Of a stretch of DNA of 20,491 nucleotides, positions 1 to 6,561 are shown in pieces (the first letter of the stretch is position 1; every line of letters begins with the position of its first letter). Both the position numbers and the translations under genes were made by a program. The notes under the pieces were generated by a model. That model ran no database searches. It was not told the origin of the DNA and saw only the letters and a program-made list of their open reading frames with translations. The stretch lies in the IMG/VR virus record IMGVR_UViG_3300010371_000123, positions 1-20,491 of that record; one strand, written 5' to 3'. The stretch comes from a virus.

Positions 1-1
1 A

Positions 2-145
2 TCCTTCGGCAAGTGGACCACGGTCGGCGAGCTCCAGTCGCGTCCTCAGCGCAACCAGGAATCAGCCGACCGGTTCCGGGCCGAGCTCCGCGGTCCCTCC
101 ACGCCGGAGATGGCTGAATATGCCGGCCGTCTTGGCCTGAGGTGA
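2..145 (+). CDS. C-terminal fragment of an unidentified upstream gene
   Basis: An open reading frame enters from the left edge and runs 47 codons to a TGA, one base before the ATG of the HNH gene. The visible peptide is hydrophilic, rich in Arg, Glu and Gln, and ends in RLGLR. It has no motif I recognise. The tight spacing to the next gene and the shared strand suggest it belongs to the same operon. The start and most of the protein lie outside the window, so no function is assigned. It could be a chance open frame, but 47 open codons flush against the next gene make a real gene end more likely. Confidence 0.5.
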   Translation, partial: SFGKWTTVGELQSRPQRNQESADRFRAELRGPSTPEMAEYAGRLGLR

Positions 146-146
146 C

Positions 147-518
147 ATGCCCCATGCCGTCCGCTGCATCGATTGCGGGCATCCGTCGCCGGAGTCGCCG
201 TGCTCTGGCTGCAGGCGGCGGCGTAATCAGAAGCGAGCCAGCGAGAGCTACTACCAGACGCCCGAGTGGAAACGTAAGCGCGCCGCTGCGCGTCGTCGGC
301 TCGGAGATTCCTGCGCGATCTGCGGTAGCACCGAGCGACCTATCACCCACCATCGCAAAGGTCGCGCCGAAGGAGGCGAAGACGTGCAAGGGAACTTCAT
401 GATCCTCTGCGGCGCAGGTGCTATCGACCAGCCTTGGGATAGCTGCCACAGCCAGTACGAGGCCGATAAGCGCGCTGGCACGGACACTGAGCTGCGTCGG
501 TTAGTAGAGGCCCTGTGA
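147..518 (+). CDS. HNH endonuclease with an N-terminal zinc ribbon
   Basis: A 123-residue phage HNH nuclease. Residues 7-22 hold two Cys pairs (C7/C10 and C19/C22), a likely small zinc ribbon. A basic helix-rich stretch containing YQTPEWKRKR (36-45) follows, as is common in phage HNH proteins. The beta-beta-alpha-metal core has a structural Cys pair C56/C59, catalytic HH at 68-69, Asn at 83, and CH at 100-101. The gap between the later Cys residues (C88 and C100) is longer than the usual CxxCH. In HK97-type phages an HNH protein works with the terminase to cut DNA at cos during packaging. That role is plausible here, though the terminase lies about 2.6 kb downstream. A homing-type or free nuclease is the alternative. 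The stop overlaps the GTG start of the next gene by 4 bases. Confidence 0.85.
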   Translation: MPHAVRCIDCGHPSPESPCSGCRRRRNQKRASESYYQTPEWKRKRAAARRRLGDSCAICGSTERPITHHRKGRAEGGEDVQGNFMILCGAGAIDQPWDSCHSQYEADKRAGTDTELRRLVEAL

Positions 519-1483
519 ACGGTCGCAAGGCCAGAATGCTCCGCGCGGCAGGGGAACCAGAAGATCTCCCGCGGATCATCGGCCTCCTCTCCTGGTACGA
601 AGAGAGCGCAGTTTGGCTCGCCGCCACCGTCGCCTCCGCAGCCAAATGTTGCGACCACCTCGTCGCTGTCGACGGCGCCTACTTTCTATACCCGGAGGGT
701 CGCAACCGCTCGAGCAGCGAGCAAGCCGCGATCATCACCGACGTCGCGACCGCTAACGGAATGGGCGTCACGATCCACACCCCGGCCCAGAAGTGGGAAG
801 GCAACGAGGTTGAGAAGCGCAGCTTCATGTTCGCTCTCGCCGAGACCATCGCTGACCCCGATGACTGGTACTTGGTCCTCGATGCCGATGAGGTCATCCT
901 TGAGATTCCGAGCGACTTCAAGCAACGGCTGGCAGCAACGGAGCTCGATGCCGGCGAGGTGACCTTCTGGGAGCACCAAGACCCGCATCAGGATCTAAAA
1001 CTTGCGGTCGCGGCAAGGCAGTTCGAGTGGAGCGGCCACCACCGCTACCCGATTCGGACCCTCTTCCGCGCCATCCCTGGCCTCAAGGTGGAGACCAACC
1101 ACTACACCTACGTGACGCCTGATGGCCGGTTGCTCTGGGGGAACGAGTCCGCAACTCAACAGGTAGAGGCATTGGACTGCCAGGACCTCGTCATCGAGCA
1201 CCGCACCCACCTGCGCGACCTCGCCCGACGCGCCAGCGCTCGGAATTACTACAAGGCCCGCGATGCGGCAGGCATCGAGGCAGGCTGTTGCGCGAACTGC
1301 ACGGAGGATGCGACCAAGTTCATCACCGTCGACTGGGAGCTTGAGGCTCAGGGCCTAACCGCGCGAACCGTTCCCGTCTGCGAGGGCTGCTTCCCAGCCG
1401 CGAAGGCTGCCAGTGACGCGGCACTTCGCGAGCTTGGGTTCGATCCCGGCGGCCTCCAATACGAGGGTGCGACAGCAGCGTGA
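515..1483 (+). CDS. Glycosyltransferase, family 2-like, with C-terminal zinc ribbon
   Basis: A 322-residue protein resembling GT-A fold (family 2-like) glycosyltransferases, which transfer a sugar from a nucleotide-sugar donor. Visible features are an early hydrophobic strand (IIGLLSWYEE, 21-30), an Asp in VAVDGAY (50-56), an EKRSFMFALA segment (100-109), and the metal/nucleotide-binding DADE at 123-126 within a hydrophobic strand. The C-terminal part carries C258, C259, C262 and then C289 and C292, spaced like a zinc ribbon, which is unusual for an ordinary GT2 enzyme. The start is GTG at 515, overlapping the HNH stop by 4 bases; there is no strong separate ribosome binding site, consistent with coupled translation. 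It overlaps the sugar dehydrogenase gene that follows, so the two probably act in one pathway. The acceptor (virion protein, DNA or host glycan) cannot be read from sequence. Confidence 0.75.
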   Translation: MNGRKARMLRAAGEPEDLPRIIGLLSWYEESAVWLAATVASAAKCCDHLVAVDGAYFLYPEGRNRSSSEQAAIITDVATANGMGVTIHTPAQKWEGNEVEKRSFMFALAETIADPDDWYLVLDADEVILEIPSDFKQRLAATELDAGEVTFWEHQDPHQDLKLAVAARQFEWSGHHRYPIRTLFRAIPGLKVETNHYTYVTPDGRLLWGNESATQQVEALDCQDLVIEHRTHLRDLARRASARNYYKARDAAGIEAGCCANCTEDATKFITVDWELEAQGLTARTVPVCEGCFPAAKAASDAALRELGFDPGGLQYEGATAA

Positions 1484-2340
1484 AGGTCGCGATCATCGGC
1501 TACGGCAGGATGGGCCGCAACCACAAGCGCGTGCTGGAGCAGCTTGGGCATGAGGTCGTGACTCTAGATCGCGATCCAGCCGCTGGCGCTGACTTGGTCT
1601 TTGGCCAACTTGAAATGCGTATCCAGCGGATGCCTTTCGATGCCTTCTGCGTCTCCACCCCGATCGCTTCGCTCCGTGATGCCGCAGAGCGACTGGGCTC
1701 AAACGGCCTACCATTGCTTATCGAGAAGCCTGGCGCCGAAAGCCTCTACCAGCTGCGCGCTGCGCATGAGCTAGGCAACGTGACGATCGGCTACACCGAG
1801 CGGTTCAACCCCGCAGTCGAAGCGCTCAAGGAAAACCTGCATCGAGTAGGCGTGGTCCAGCACTTCAGCGCGCGGCGTCTCGGCTACGCCTACGATCGCG
1901 CAGGCGATCCGGCTCTCGACCTAGCAACGCACGATCTGGACGTGCTCGACTACCTGTTCGGTGATGAGGCACGCCCTCTGCTCCTCGACCACGTCGCCCG
2001 TAGCCGCCACCACGTGTCAGCACTACTCCACTACGACACGGAGCCAGTACCTGGATTCCCGTGCCAACCATGCTCGGTGAGCATCGAGGCCAGCCACCTT
2101 CACCCGACTAAGGTGCGGCAACTGGAGATCGTCGGTAGTGACGGCGTGCTCTGCTTGGACTACACCGCCCAGTCGCTCTACCTTGCTGGCGTTGAACCCA
2201 TCTACGATGGCATGCCCCACGTCGAGCCACTGGTCCGCGAGTGGGAAGCGTTCTTCCGAGGCGAAGGCAGCGACGGCATAGCGGCCATGCGGATCGCTGA
2301 GCAGATGGTGGAAGCCGAGCCTTCTAGGATTGCGGCATGA
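1480..2340 (+). CDS. Gfo/Idh/MocA-family NAD(P)-dependent sugar oxidoreductase
   Basis: A 286-residue dehydrogenase of the Gfo/Idh/MocA family. The N-terminus has a Rossmann nucleotide-binding motif GYGRMG (7-12), with an Asp-rich end of beta-2 (TLDRD, 28-32) that favours NAD(H). The family EKP motif is at 82-84, GYTERFNP at 104-111, and the HDLD segment with the expected catalytic His at 151-154. The GxxERFNP and HDLD arrangement resembles enzymes annotated as UDP-N-acetylglucosamine 3-dehydrogenases, so a nucleotide-sugar substrate is likely but not proven. It is somewhat shorter than typical family members (about 320-350). The start is GTG at 1480, overlapping the glycosyltransferase stop by 4 bases, and its own stop overlaps the next ATG. 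It probably supplies or modifies the sugar used by the neighbouring transferase. Confidence 0.82.
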   Translation: MKVAIIGYGRMGRNHKRVLEQLGHEVVTLDRDPAAGADLVFGQLEMRIQRMPFDAFCVSTPIASLRDAAERLGSNGLPLLIEKPGAESLYQLRAAHELGNVTIGYTERFNPAVEALKENLHRVGVVQHFSARRLGYAYDRAGDPALDLATHDLDVLDYLFGDEARPLLLDHVARSRHHVSALLHYDTEPVPGFPCQPCSVSIEASHLHPTKVRQLEIVGSDGVLCLDYTAQSLYLAGVEPIYDGMPHVEPLVREWEAFFRGEGSDGIAAMRIAEQMVEAEPSRIAA

Positions 2341-2564
2341 GCGATGACGCTTACGAGTGGGCCATCATTTTCGAGCCCGATGAAGGCACGCTCATGGGCG
2401 AGCCTGTCTGGGCAGTCAAGGCGGCCGAGGCAGCTGGCGTGATCTACCTCTGCCCAATCGAGGATGGCTCGTGCTCTAACGGCCATCACAAGGGCGGATG
2501 CTTCTGGCACTACTGCGAGGGCAAAACGCCAGACGACTACGACGCTGCCACTGACAACCCATGA
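2337..2564 (+). CDS. Small Cys/His-rich protein of unknown function
   Basis: A 75-residue acidic protein that I do not recognise. Its middle part is dense in potential metal ligands: C39, C46, H50, H51, C55, H58 and C60 within 22 residues. This could form a zinc site or a disulfide-stabilised fold. The N-terminal 30 residues look like a short beta/alpha segment (AIIFEP, then VWAVKAAEAAG). It starts in an ATGA overlap with the dehydrogenase stop and ends in an ATGA overlap with the next gene, so it is translated as part of the same cluster. The strict overlaps on both sides argue that it is a real gene. Confidence 0.6.
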   Translation: MSDDAYEWAIIFEPDEGTLMGEPVWAVKAAEAAGVIYLCPIEDGSCSNGHHKGGCFWHYCEGKTPDDYDAATDNP

Positions 2565-3007
2565 GGAACAAGCAGGTAGCGCCCAGCGATAGCGCCCAGG
2601 TCCTCGCCGACCTCGTACCTCGGATCAGCTACAAGCCTGGCTGGCACTTCAAGCTGAGCGAGATAGACAGAGGCCAAGGCTGCGAAGGGCTGACGCTCAT
2701 CATCAGCTTCATGTCTTCGGATTCTCTCGACCATTCCAAGCAGACCGAAGGCGTCCACCTCATGCCAGTCCTGCCCGCTGCCTACGACGAGGAAGCGTGG
2801 CTCTACTGGATCTTCGAACAGATCCAGATGGTGGAGAGCCACGAGTCGATGGAGTTCTTTTGCTGTGATGGCACCCAGCCGTTCTTCCCGGACCACGGTC
2901 CCGGTCGCAATCCCTACGCCCTGCATCGGATCAAGTACGAGCGGCAGATCCGCGAGCCGGCAGTTCCTTGGCTCGGTGGTCCTGCGCGCGACCAGCACTT
3001 CGCATAA
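2561..3007 (+). CDS. Conserved-looking phage protein of unknown function
   Basis: A 148-residue soluble protein. It contains the segment LVPRISYKPGWHFKL (18-32), a central strand-rich region, then an aromatic helix (WLYWIFEQIQ, 80-89), SHESMEFF (93-100) and a C-terminal PFFPDHGPGRNPYA (108-120). I recognise this order of motifs from short hypothetical proteins in actinobacteriophage genomes, but no function is established to my knowledge. The conserved His and Glu residues (H67, E92, H94, E95) could bind a metal; this is inference. It starts in an ATGA overlap with the previous gene and is the last gene before the packaging-site candidate region. Confidence 0.7.
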   Translation: MRNKQVAPSDSAQVLADLVPRISYKPGWHFKLSEIDRGQGCEGLTLIISFMSSDSLDHSKQTEGVHLMPVLPAAYDEEAWLYWIFEQIQMVESHESMEFFCCDGTQPFFPDHGPGRNPYALHRIKYERQIREPAVPWLGGPARDQHFA

Positions 3008-3166
3008 GGGGGGGGCCTCTGTTGGTGGCGCCCCTCCCCTGCATCGCGCAGGAGCAACATTTTTGAAAATCCCGATTTCGGCCAGTTTTTGGATGGGCCG
3101 GTCTACATAGACGCGCGCGCGCGGAATCGGTTCCTTTTCGCTCCCTTTTGAGCGGAGGTAGGGCAG
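3008..3166. other. Palindrome-rich intergenic region, candidate cos (packaging) site
   Basis: This is the longest gap between genes in the cluster, directly upstream of the small terminase gene. It holds eight consecutive G (3008-3015) that can pair with CCCCTCCCC (3031-3039), a hairpin CCTGC-atcgc-GCAGG (3038-3052), an AT palindrome ATTTT-TG-AAAAT (3059-3070), an AAAT-cccg-ATTT repeat at 3067-3078, a CGGCC/GGCCG pair (3079-3083 and 3096-3100), a 12-base palindrome GTCTA-CA-TAGAC (3101-3112), and six CG repeats (3112-3123). In P27/HK97-type phages with an HNH gene, cos lies close to terS, so this is the best packaging-site candidate. The G/C hairpins could instead end transcription of the upstream cluster, although no T-run follows directly. 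Confidence 0.45.
3151..3159 (+). promoter_or_regulatory. Ribosome binding site for the TTG-started small terminase gene
   Basis: AGCGGAGGT contains a near-perfect Shine-Dalgarno core, seven bases before TTG at 3167. No ATG or GTG in this frame is as well placed, so this site decides the TTG start of the small terminase subunit. Confidence 0.7.
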
Positions 3167-3547
3167 TTGCCTCGTTCCAAATCTCCCCCTCCGGCTGACT
3201 TCGACGCTGACTCGAAGGCCCTCTGGAAGAAGACGGTCAAACAGCTCGAAGAGCAGAGCACCTGGCAAGAATCAGACATGCCGGCGCTTGAGCGGTACGT
3301 CCGCGCTCTCGCTAAGGCCCGGCTCGCCTGGAGCGGCATCCCTCGCAACAAAGACGGCTCCCTGAACCTCACGGCTCGCGGCTCGCAGGGACAGCTCGTC
3401 CAGCACCCGAACGTCAAAACCGCCCGCGAGTCAGAACGGGATGCCCACGACTATGCCCGTGACCTCCTCCTCACCCCCAAAGCGCGGGAGCAACACCAGA
3501 TCGAAAAGCAGCGCGCGGAGAAGGGCGGCAAGTTCGGGCTCGACTAG
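3167..3547 (+). CDS. terS: Terminase small subunit, P27 family
   Basis: A 126-residue DNA-packaging protein. Small terminase subunits recognise the phage packaging site and recruit the large subunit. The sequence fits the P27 family: a Lys/Arg/Pro-rich N-terminus, a helical region LWKKTVKQLEEQSTWQESDM (19-38) followed by a helix ending in ALAKARLAW (47-55), then the family-like sequence around LTARGSQGQLVQHP (68-81) and a helix with DLLLTPKAR (99-107). The length is typical. The start is TTG at 3167, chosen for the strong Shine-Dalgarno just upstream. The 3' end overlaps the large-subunit frame by 107 bases. Confidence 0.88.
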   Translation: MPRSKSPPPADFDADSKALWKKTVKQLEEQSTWQESDMPALERYVRALAKARLAWSGIPRNKDGSLNLTARGSQGQLVQHPNVKTARESERDAHDYARDLLLTPKAREQHQIEKQRAEKGGKFGLD

Positions 3548-5105
3548 GCGACCGGCGAAGCGCCCCGCAGGCAGGATTCGCTGGAGCTACGAGTTCTTCG
3601 TCTGGTTTGCCGAGCTACTAACGCTCCCGGTGACTGAGGTTGAGTGGACCGGGGCGCCGAAACCGCTTCGCCTTGAGCCGTTCCAGCGCTTCATCCTGAA
3701 GATGGCGTTCAAGACCGGGCGCGCCGAGCTCCTGGTGTTGCTGCCTAAGGGAAACGGCAAGACGCTCCTCTTCGCGGCTCTCGCGGTATTCCATCTCTTG
3801 ACGGTCGACAACGCCGAGTGCTTCATCGGCGCCGCGGACGCGGAGCAGGCGAAGACCATGTTCCGGTTCGCGAGCCACTTTGTGGAGTCGGAGCCCGAGC
3901 TTGAAGCGAAGCTCGACCTTCGGAAGTCGACGCGGGAAATCCGGTCAAAGCGCGACCAGGGCTTCATCAAAGTCCTCGCCTCCGACGCGTCCAAAGCCGG
4001 AGGAAAACGCCACTCCTACAACCCCTCGCTCGCGCTGATCGACGAGCTTCACGCCCACGACAACGACAGCCTCTATACGGCGCTGCGATCGGCGACCTTC
4101 AAGCGCGGTGGCCTAGTGATCACGATCTCGACCGCAGGCCACGACGAGGAGAACTCTCCGCTCGGCCTTAAGAGGGCACAGGTCTTCGCCTATGAGCATT
4201 CGGGCGGGAAGATCCTGCGGCGGCGAAGGGTCAACTCTCGCGGCCAAGCCGTCTCCGACAAAGACGGCCGACTGACGATCGTTGAAGCACCCTCAGGCAA
4301 TACCTGCATGCTCGAATGGGCTTGCGAGCCCGACGATGACCTCGACGATATGGAAGTCGTCAAGCGGGCGAACCCGGGAAGCTTCGTAACGATCGCCGGG
4401 CTCGAAGACGGCCACGAGACCCTCGAGGAATCCGTCTTCAAACGGTATCGCTGCAACGTCTGGGCTCAGGCCGCAGACGCTGTGATCGATGAACGCGTCT
4501 TCGACGCCCTCGAGGACGGCTCAACGGTCCCGGCAGATGCCCCGCAGTACGTGGTCGTCGACTATGCCCGCAAACGTGACGGGTGCGCCGTAGTCCAAAT
4601 GTGGCGGGATCCCGAGCGGGAGGTCGTGGTTCCGAAGGCCCACGTTTGGGCGGTGCGGGAGAAGCGGGCCGGCCGGCCGCAGCCCGCTGCACACACACTG
4701 ATCGCCGAGGCGACCATCCGCCAGTCGCTGGTCCGAAAGCACATCCGCGCGATTCGGGACGAGGGCGCCGAAGTGCTCGGCGTGATCTACGACCCCCACC
4801 TTTTCGATCCCGAGGAGCTATCGGATGAAGGCTTTCTGATGATCGAGTTCCCGCAGTCCAACGAGCGCCTGGTGCCGGCCTCGAAAGCTCTGTTTGAGGC
4901 ATTCAACCAGGGGCAGATCCGACATGATGGCGACTCGGTCCTACGAAGCCATGTGGTGTCGGCTGGCGCCAAGGACGTATCAGGTGGGGAGGGGTGGCGC
5001 TTCTCGAAGGCCCGCTCCAAGAAGCTGATCGACGCCTGCATTTGCCTGGTGATGGGGATCGAAGATGCGCTGCGGCCAGTAAGCGCGGGGGGGTGGGAAT
5101 GGTGA
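3441..5105 (+). CDS. terL: Terminase large subunit (ATPase and nuclease)
   Basis: This is the packaging motor that pumps DNA into the prohead and cuts it. Residues count from ATG 3441. Walker A is LPKGNGKT (101-108), Walker B is LALIDE (197-202), and the coupling motif follows at ISTAGHD (229-235). The nuclease domain shows VVVDYARKRDG (371-381, Asp374), YDPHLFD (450-456) and LIDA (529-532), giving three candidate metal-binding Asp residues. Length and order match HK97-type large terminases. The start is uncertain: the conserved domain begins near residue 45, but no ATG, GTG or TTG exists between the end of terS and that point. The only initiators are ATG 3441, ATG 3453 and GTG 3459, all inside terS and without a clear ribosome binding site. 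The first 40 residues are Ser/Arg-rich and look unlike a folded domain. Confidence 0.92.
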   Translation: MPTTMPVTSSSPPKRGSNTRSKSSARRRAASSGSTRRPAKRPAGRIRWSYEFFVWFAELLTLPVTEVEWTGAPKPLRLEPFQRFILKMAFKTGRAELLVLLPKGNGKTLLFAALAVFHLLTVDNAECFIGAADAEQAKTMFRFASHFVESEPELEAKLDLRKSTREIRSKRDQGFIKVLASDASKAGGKRHSYNPSLALIDELHAHDNDSLYTALRSATFKRGGLVITISTAGHDEENSPLGLKRAQVFAYEHSGGKILRRRRVNSRGQAVSDKDGRLTIVEAPSGNTCMLEWACEPDDDLDDMEVVKRANPGSFVTIAGLEDGHETLEESVFKRYRCNVWAQAADAVIDERVFDALEDGSTVPADAPQYVVVDYARKRDGCAVVQMWRDPEREVVVPKAHVWAVREKRAGRPQPAAHTLIAEATIRQSLVRKHIRAIRDEGAEVLGVIYDPHLFDPEELSDEGFLMIEFPQSNERLVPASKALFEAFNQGQIRHDGDSVLRSHVVSAGAKDVSGGEGWRFSKARSKKLIDACICLVMGIEDALRPVSAGGWEW

Positions 5106-5323
5106 GATCTCCGTTTCCATCTCGTGGCCATCGGCGAGCCCGAATCCACATGATCGCCCAGGGCAAATCGCTGACCATTGAGGGCATCCTCGTCGCGGAA
5201 ACGAAGCACGACCTTGTTCTGCTCGCGGCGAAGGTATTGGAGGAGGAGGAGACCAACGTCAGCGTCAGCGGCCAGGTTGAGATCCCGCGGGCCAACGTGA
5301 TCTTCAAGCAGGTACTTGTCTGA
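5099..5323 (+). CDS. Small protein between terminase and portal, function unknown
   Basis: A 74-residue protein from ATG 5099, overlapping the terL stop by 7 bases. A second possible ATG at 5150 would give 57 residues. The frame is open further upstream to 4994, but that part is antisense-like to nothing and lies inside terL, so the later starts are preferred. The C-terminal part (SLTIEGILVAETKHDLVLLA and QVEIPRANVIFKQVLV) alternates hydrophobic and polar residues like a small beta-barrel. It resembles short proteins often seen between terminase and portal genes in actinobacteriophages, whose role is not known to me. Its stop overlaps the portal ATG as TGATG, so portal translation is probably coupled to it. 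Confidence 0.6.
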   Translation: MVRSPFPSRGHRRARIHMIAQGKSLTIEGILVAETKHDLVLLAAKVLEEEETNVSVSGQVEIPRANVIFKQVLV

Positions 5324-6546
5324 TGATTCTCAAGACGCCCTACGGGGATCGCGAGTTGTTCAGCGCGTTCGATTCGAGTGTTCCGATTCCCCGACCGTCG
5401 CAGTGGGGCGGCGCCCTCTCCTATGCTGGCAAGAGGGTGACGCTCGAGGAGACGATCGGCCTGCCAGCCTTCATGAGGGCGATCCGCCTGCTCTGCGAGA
5501 CCTCGGCGAACATGCCGCTTCTCCTCTCCAAAGGATTGGCCCCTGAAAAGGAAGTGCTGCTCAATGCCGAACAGCACGATGTCCTTCGGCAGCCGAATCC
5601 GGACATGACCGCCTTCCAGGTCTGGTCGTTTACCTACGCCTCGCTGCTGCGCGGAAACGCGCTCCTCTGGAAGGTGAAGGTCCGCGGCAAGGTCAAGGCG
5701 CTCTTCCCACTGATCCCGGACTTGGTGAAGATCAAACGCCGGGATGGGGAACTCGTCTACGAGATCCGCTCGCGGGCCGGCGGCCCGGTGACTCGGACCG
5801 TGACCCGGACCGATGTCATCCACATTCCGGGCATCGTACTTAACGACCCGGCGATCGGCGTCAGCCTAGTAACTGCTTTCCGACACGGGATTGGCACGTC
5901 GCTCGCCCGACAGGAGTTTGAGGGCAGGTTCCTCGCCAACGACGGTCAGCCGGGGGTCGTCCTCAAACATCCGGACTCCCCATCCGAGTCTCAACGCCAA
6001 GAATTGCGAGCGAGTTTCGAAGCGCGCCATGCGGGCGCTTCCTCGGCGGGGCGGCCGGCGATGATGTGGGGCGGCTGGTCAATCGACCGCATCGCCGTCT
6101 CTCTGTCGGACGCCGAGTTCATCGCCGCTCAGCGCTTCTCGGTTCAAGACGTCGCTCGGATGACCGGTGTGCCTTCGGGAATGCTCGATGAGCCGCCCCT
6201 GAAATCCGTGACGACGACCCCGGAGACGGAGAACATGCGCTTCCTCAGCTATGGCCTTACGCCGTGGCAGGTTCGGCTGGGCCAGGGGCTCGCCCTAGAC
6301 GAAGACCTCTTCCCGGGTCCCGGCTGGAACGTTGAGCATGACCACACCGAGCTGCTGAAGCCGGACATGAAAACGCGCTTCGAAGGCCACCGGCTGTCTC
6401 GGCAGGGCGGGTGGAAAACGCCCAACGAGATCCGCGAAGCCGAGGGCCTTGCCCCGATCGCGGGTGGCGATGTCCTGCAGGAAACCCCGGTCGGCGGCGC
6501 GCCGAATCCGTCCGAAGAAGCTCCCGCCAACGTACCTACGGCCTAA
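5323..6546 (+). CDS. Portal protein, HK97 family
   Basis: A 407-residue portal subunit. Twelve copies form the ring at one capsid vertex through which DNA enters and leaves and to which the tail attaches. Family features are the N-terminal segment leading into PAFMRAIRLLCETSANMPLL (48-67), the wing/stem region with VWSFTYASLLRGNALL, a DVIHIPG strand (about 163-169), the segment around EFEGRFLANDGQPGVVLKHP (205-224), and the C-terminal FSVQDVARMTGVPSGML preceding a crown helix. It lies between terminase and protease, the standard HK97 order. The C-terminus (from about 385) is Pro/Ala/Glu-rich and probably disordered. Translation is coupled to the preceding small gene through TGATG. Confidence 0.93.
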   Translation: MILKTPYGDRELFSAFDSSVPIPRPSQWGGALSYAGKRVTLEETIGLPAFMRAIRLLCETSANMPLLLSKGLAPEKEVLLNAEQHDVLRQPNPDMTAFQVWSFTYASLLRGNALLWKVKVRGKVKALFPLIPDLVKIKRRDGELVYEIRSRAGGPVTRTVTRTDVIHIPGIVLNDPAIGVSLVTAFRHGIGTSLARQEFEGRFLANDGQPGVVLKHPDSPSESQRQELRASFEARHAGASSAGRPAMMWGGWSIDRIAVSLSDAEFIAAQRFSVQDVARMTGVPSGMLDEPPLKSVTTTPETENMRFLSYGLTPWQVRLGQGLALDEDLFPGPGWNVEHDHTELLKPDMKTRFEGHRLSRQGGWKTPNEIREAEGLAPIAGGDVLQETPVGGAPNPSEEAPANVPTA

Positions 6547-6561
6547 AGGAGGGCCGCTGCC

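Noticed and set aside
142-402. Plus-strand frame starting at GTG 142
   Set aside because: It overlaps the HNH gene, whose Cys and HNH motifs are convincing; this frame is Arg/Ser/Pro-rich and featureless.
3008-3052. Simple intrinsic terminator after the 148-residue protein gene
   Set aside because: Hairpins are present, but no T-run directly follows them and the palindromes continue well beyond; it is kept only as an alternative within the candidate cos entry.
3112-3123. Alternating (CG)6 run as a stand-alone Z-DNA or regulatory element
   Set aside because: It is short and could occur by chance in GC-rich DNA; it is reported only as part of the candidate packaging region.
4903-5823. Minus-strand open frame of 306 codons across terL and portal
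   Set aside because: It spans a real gene boundary on the other strand and has no family features.
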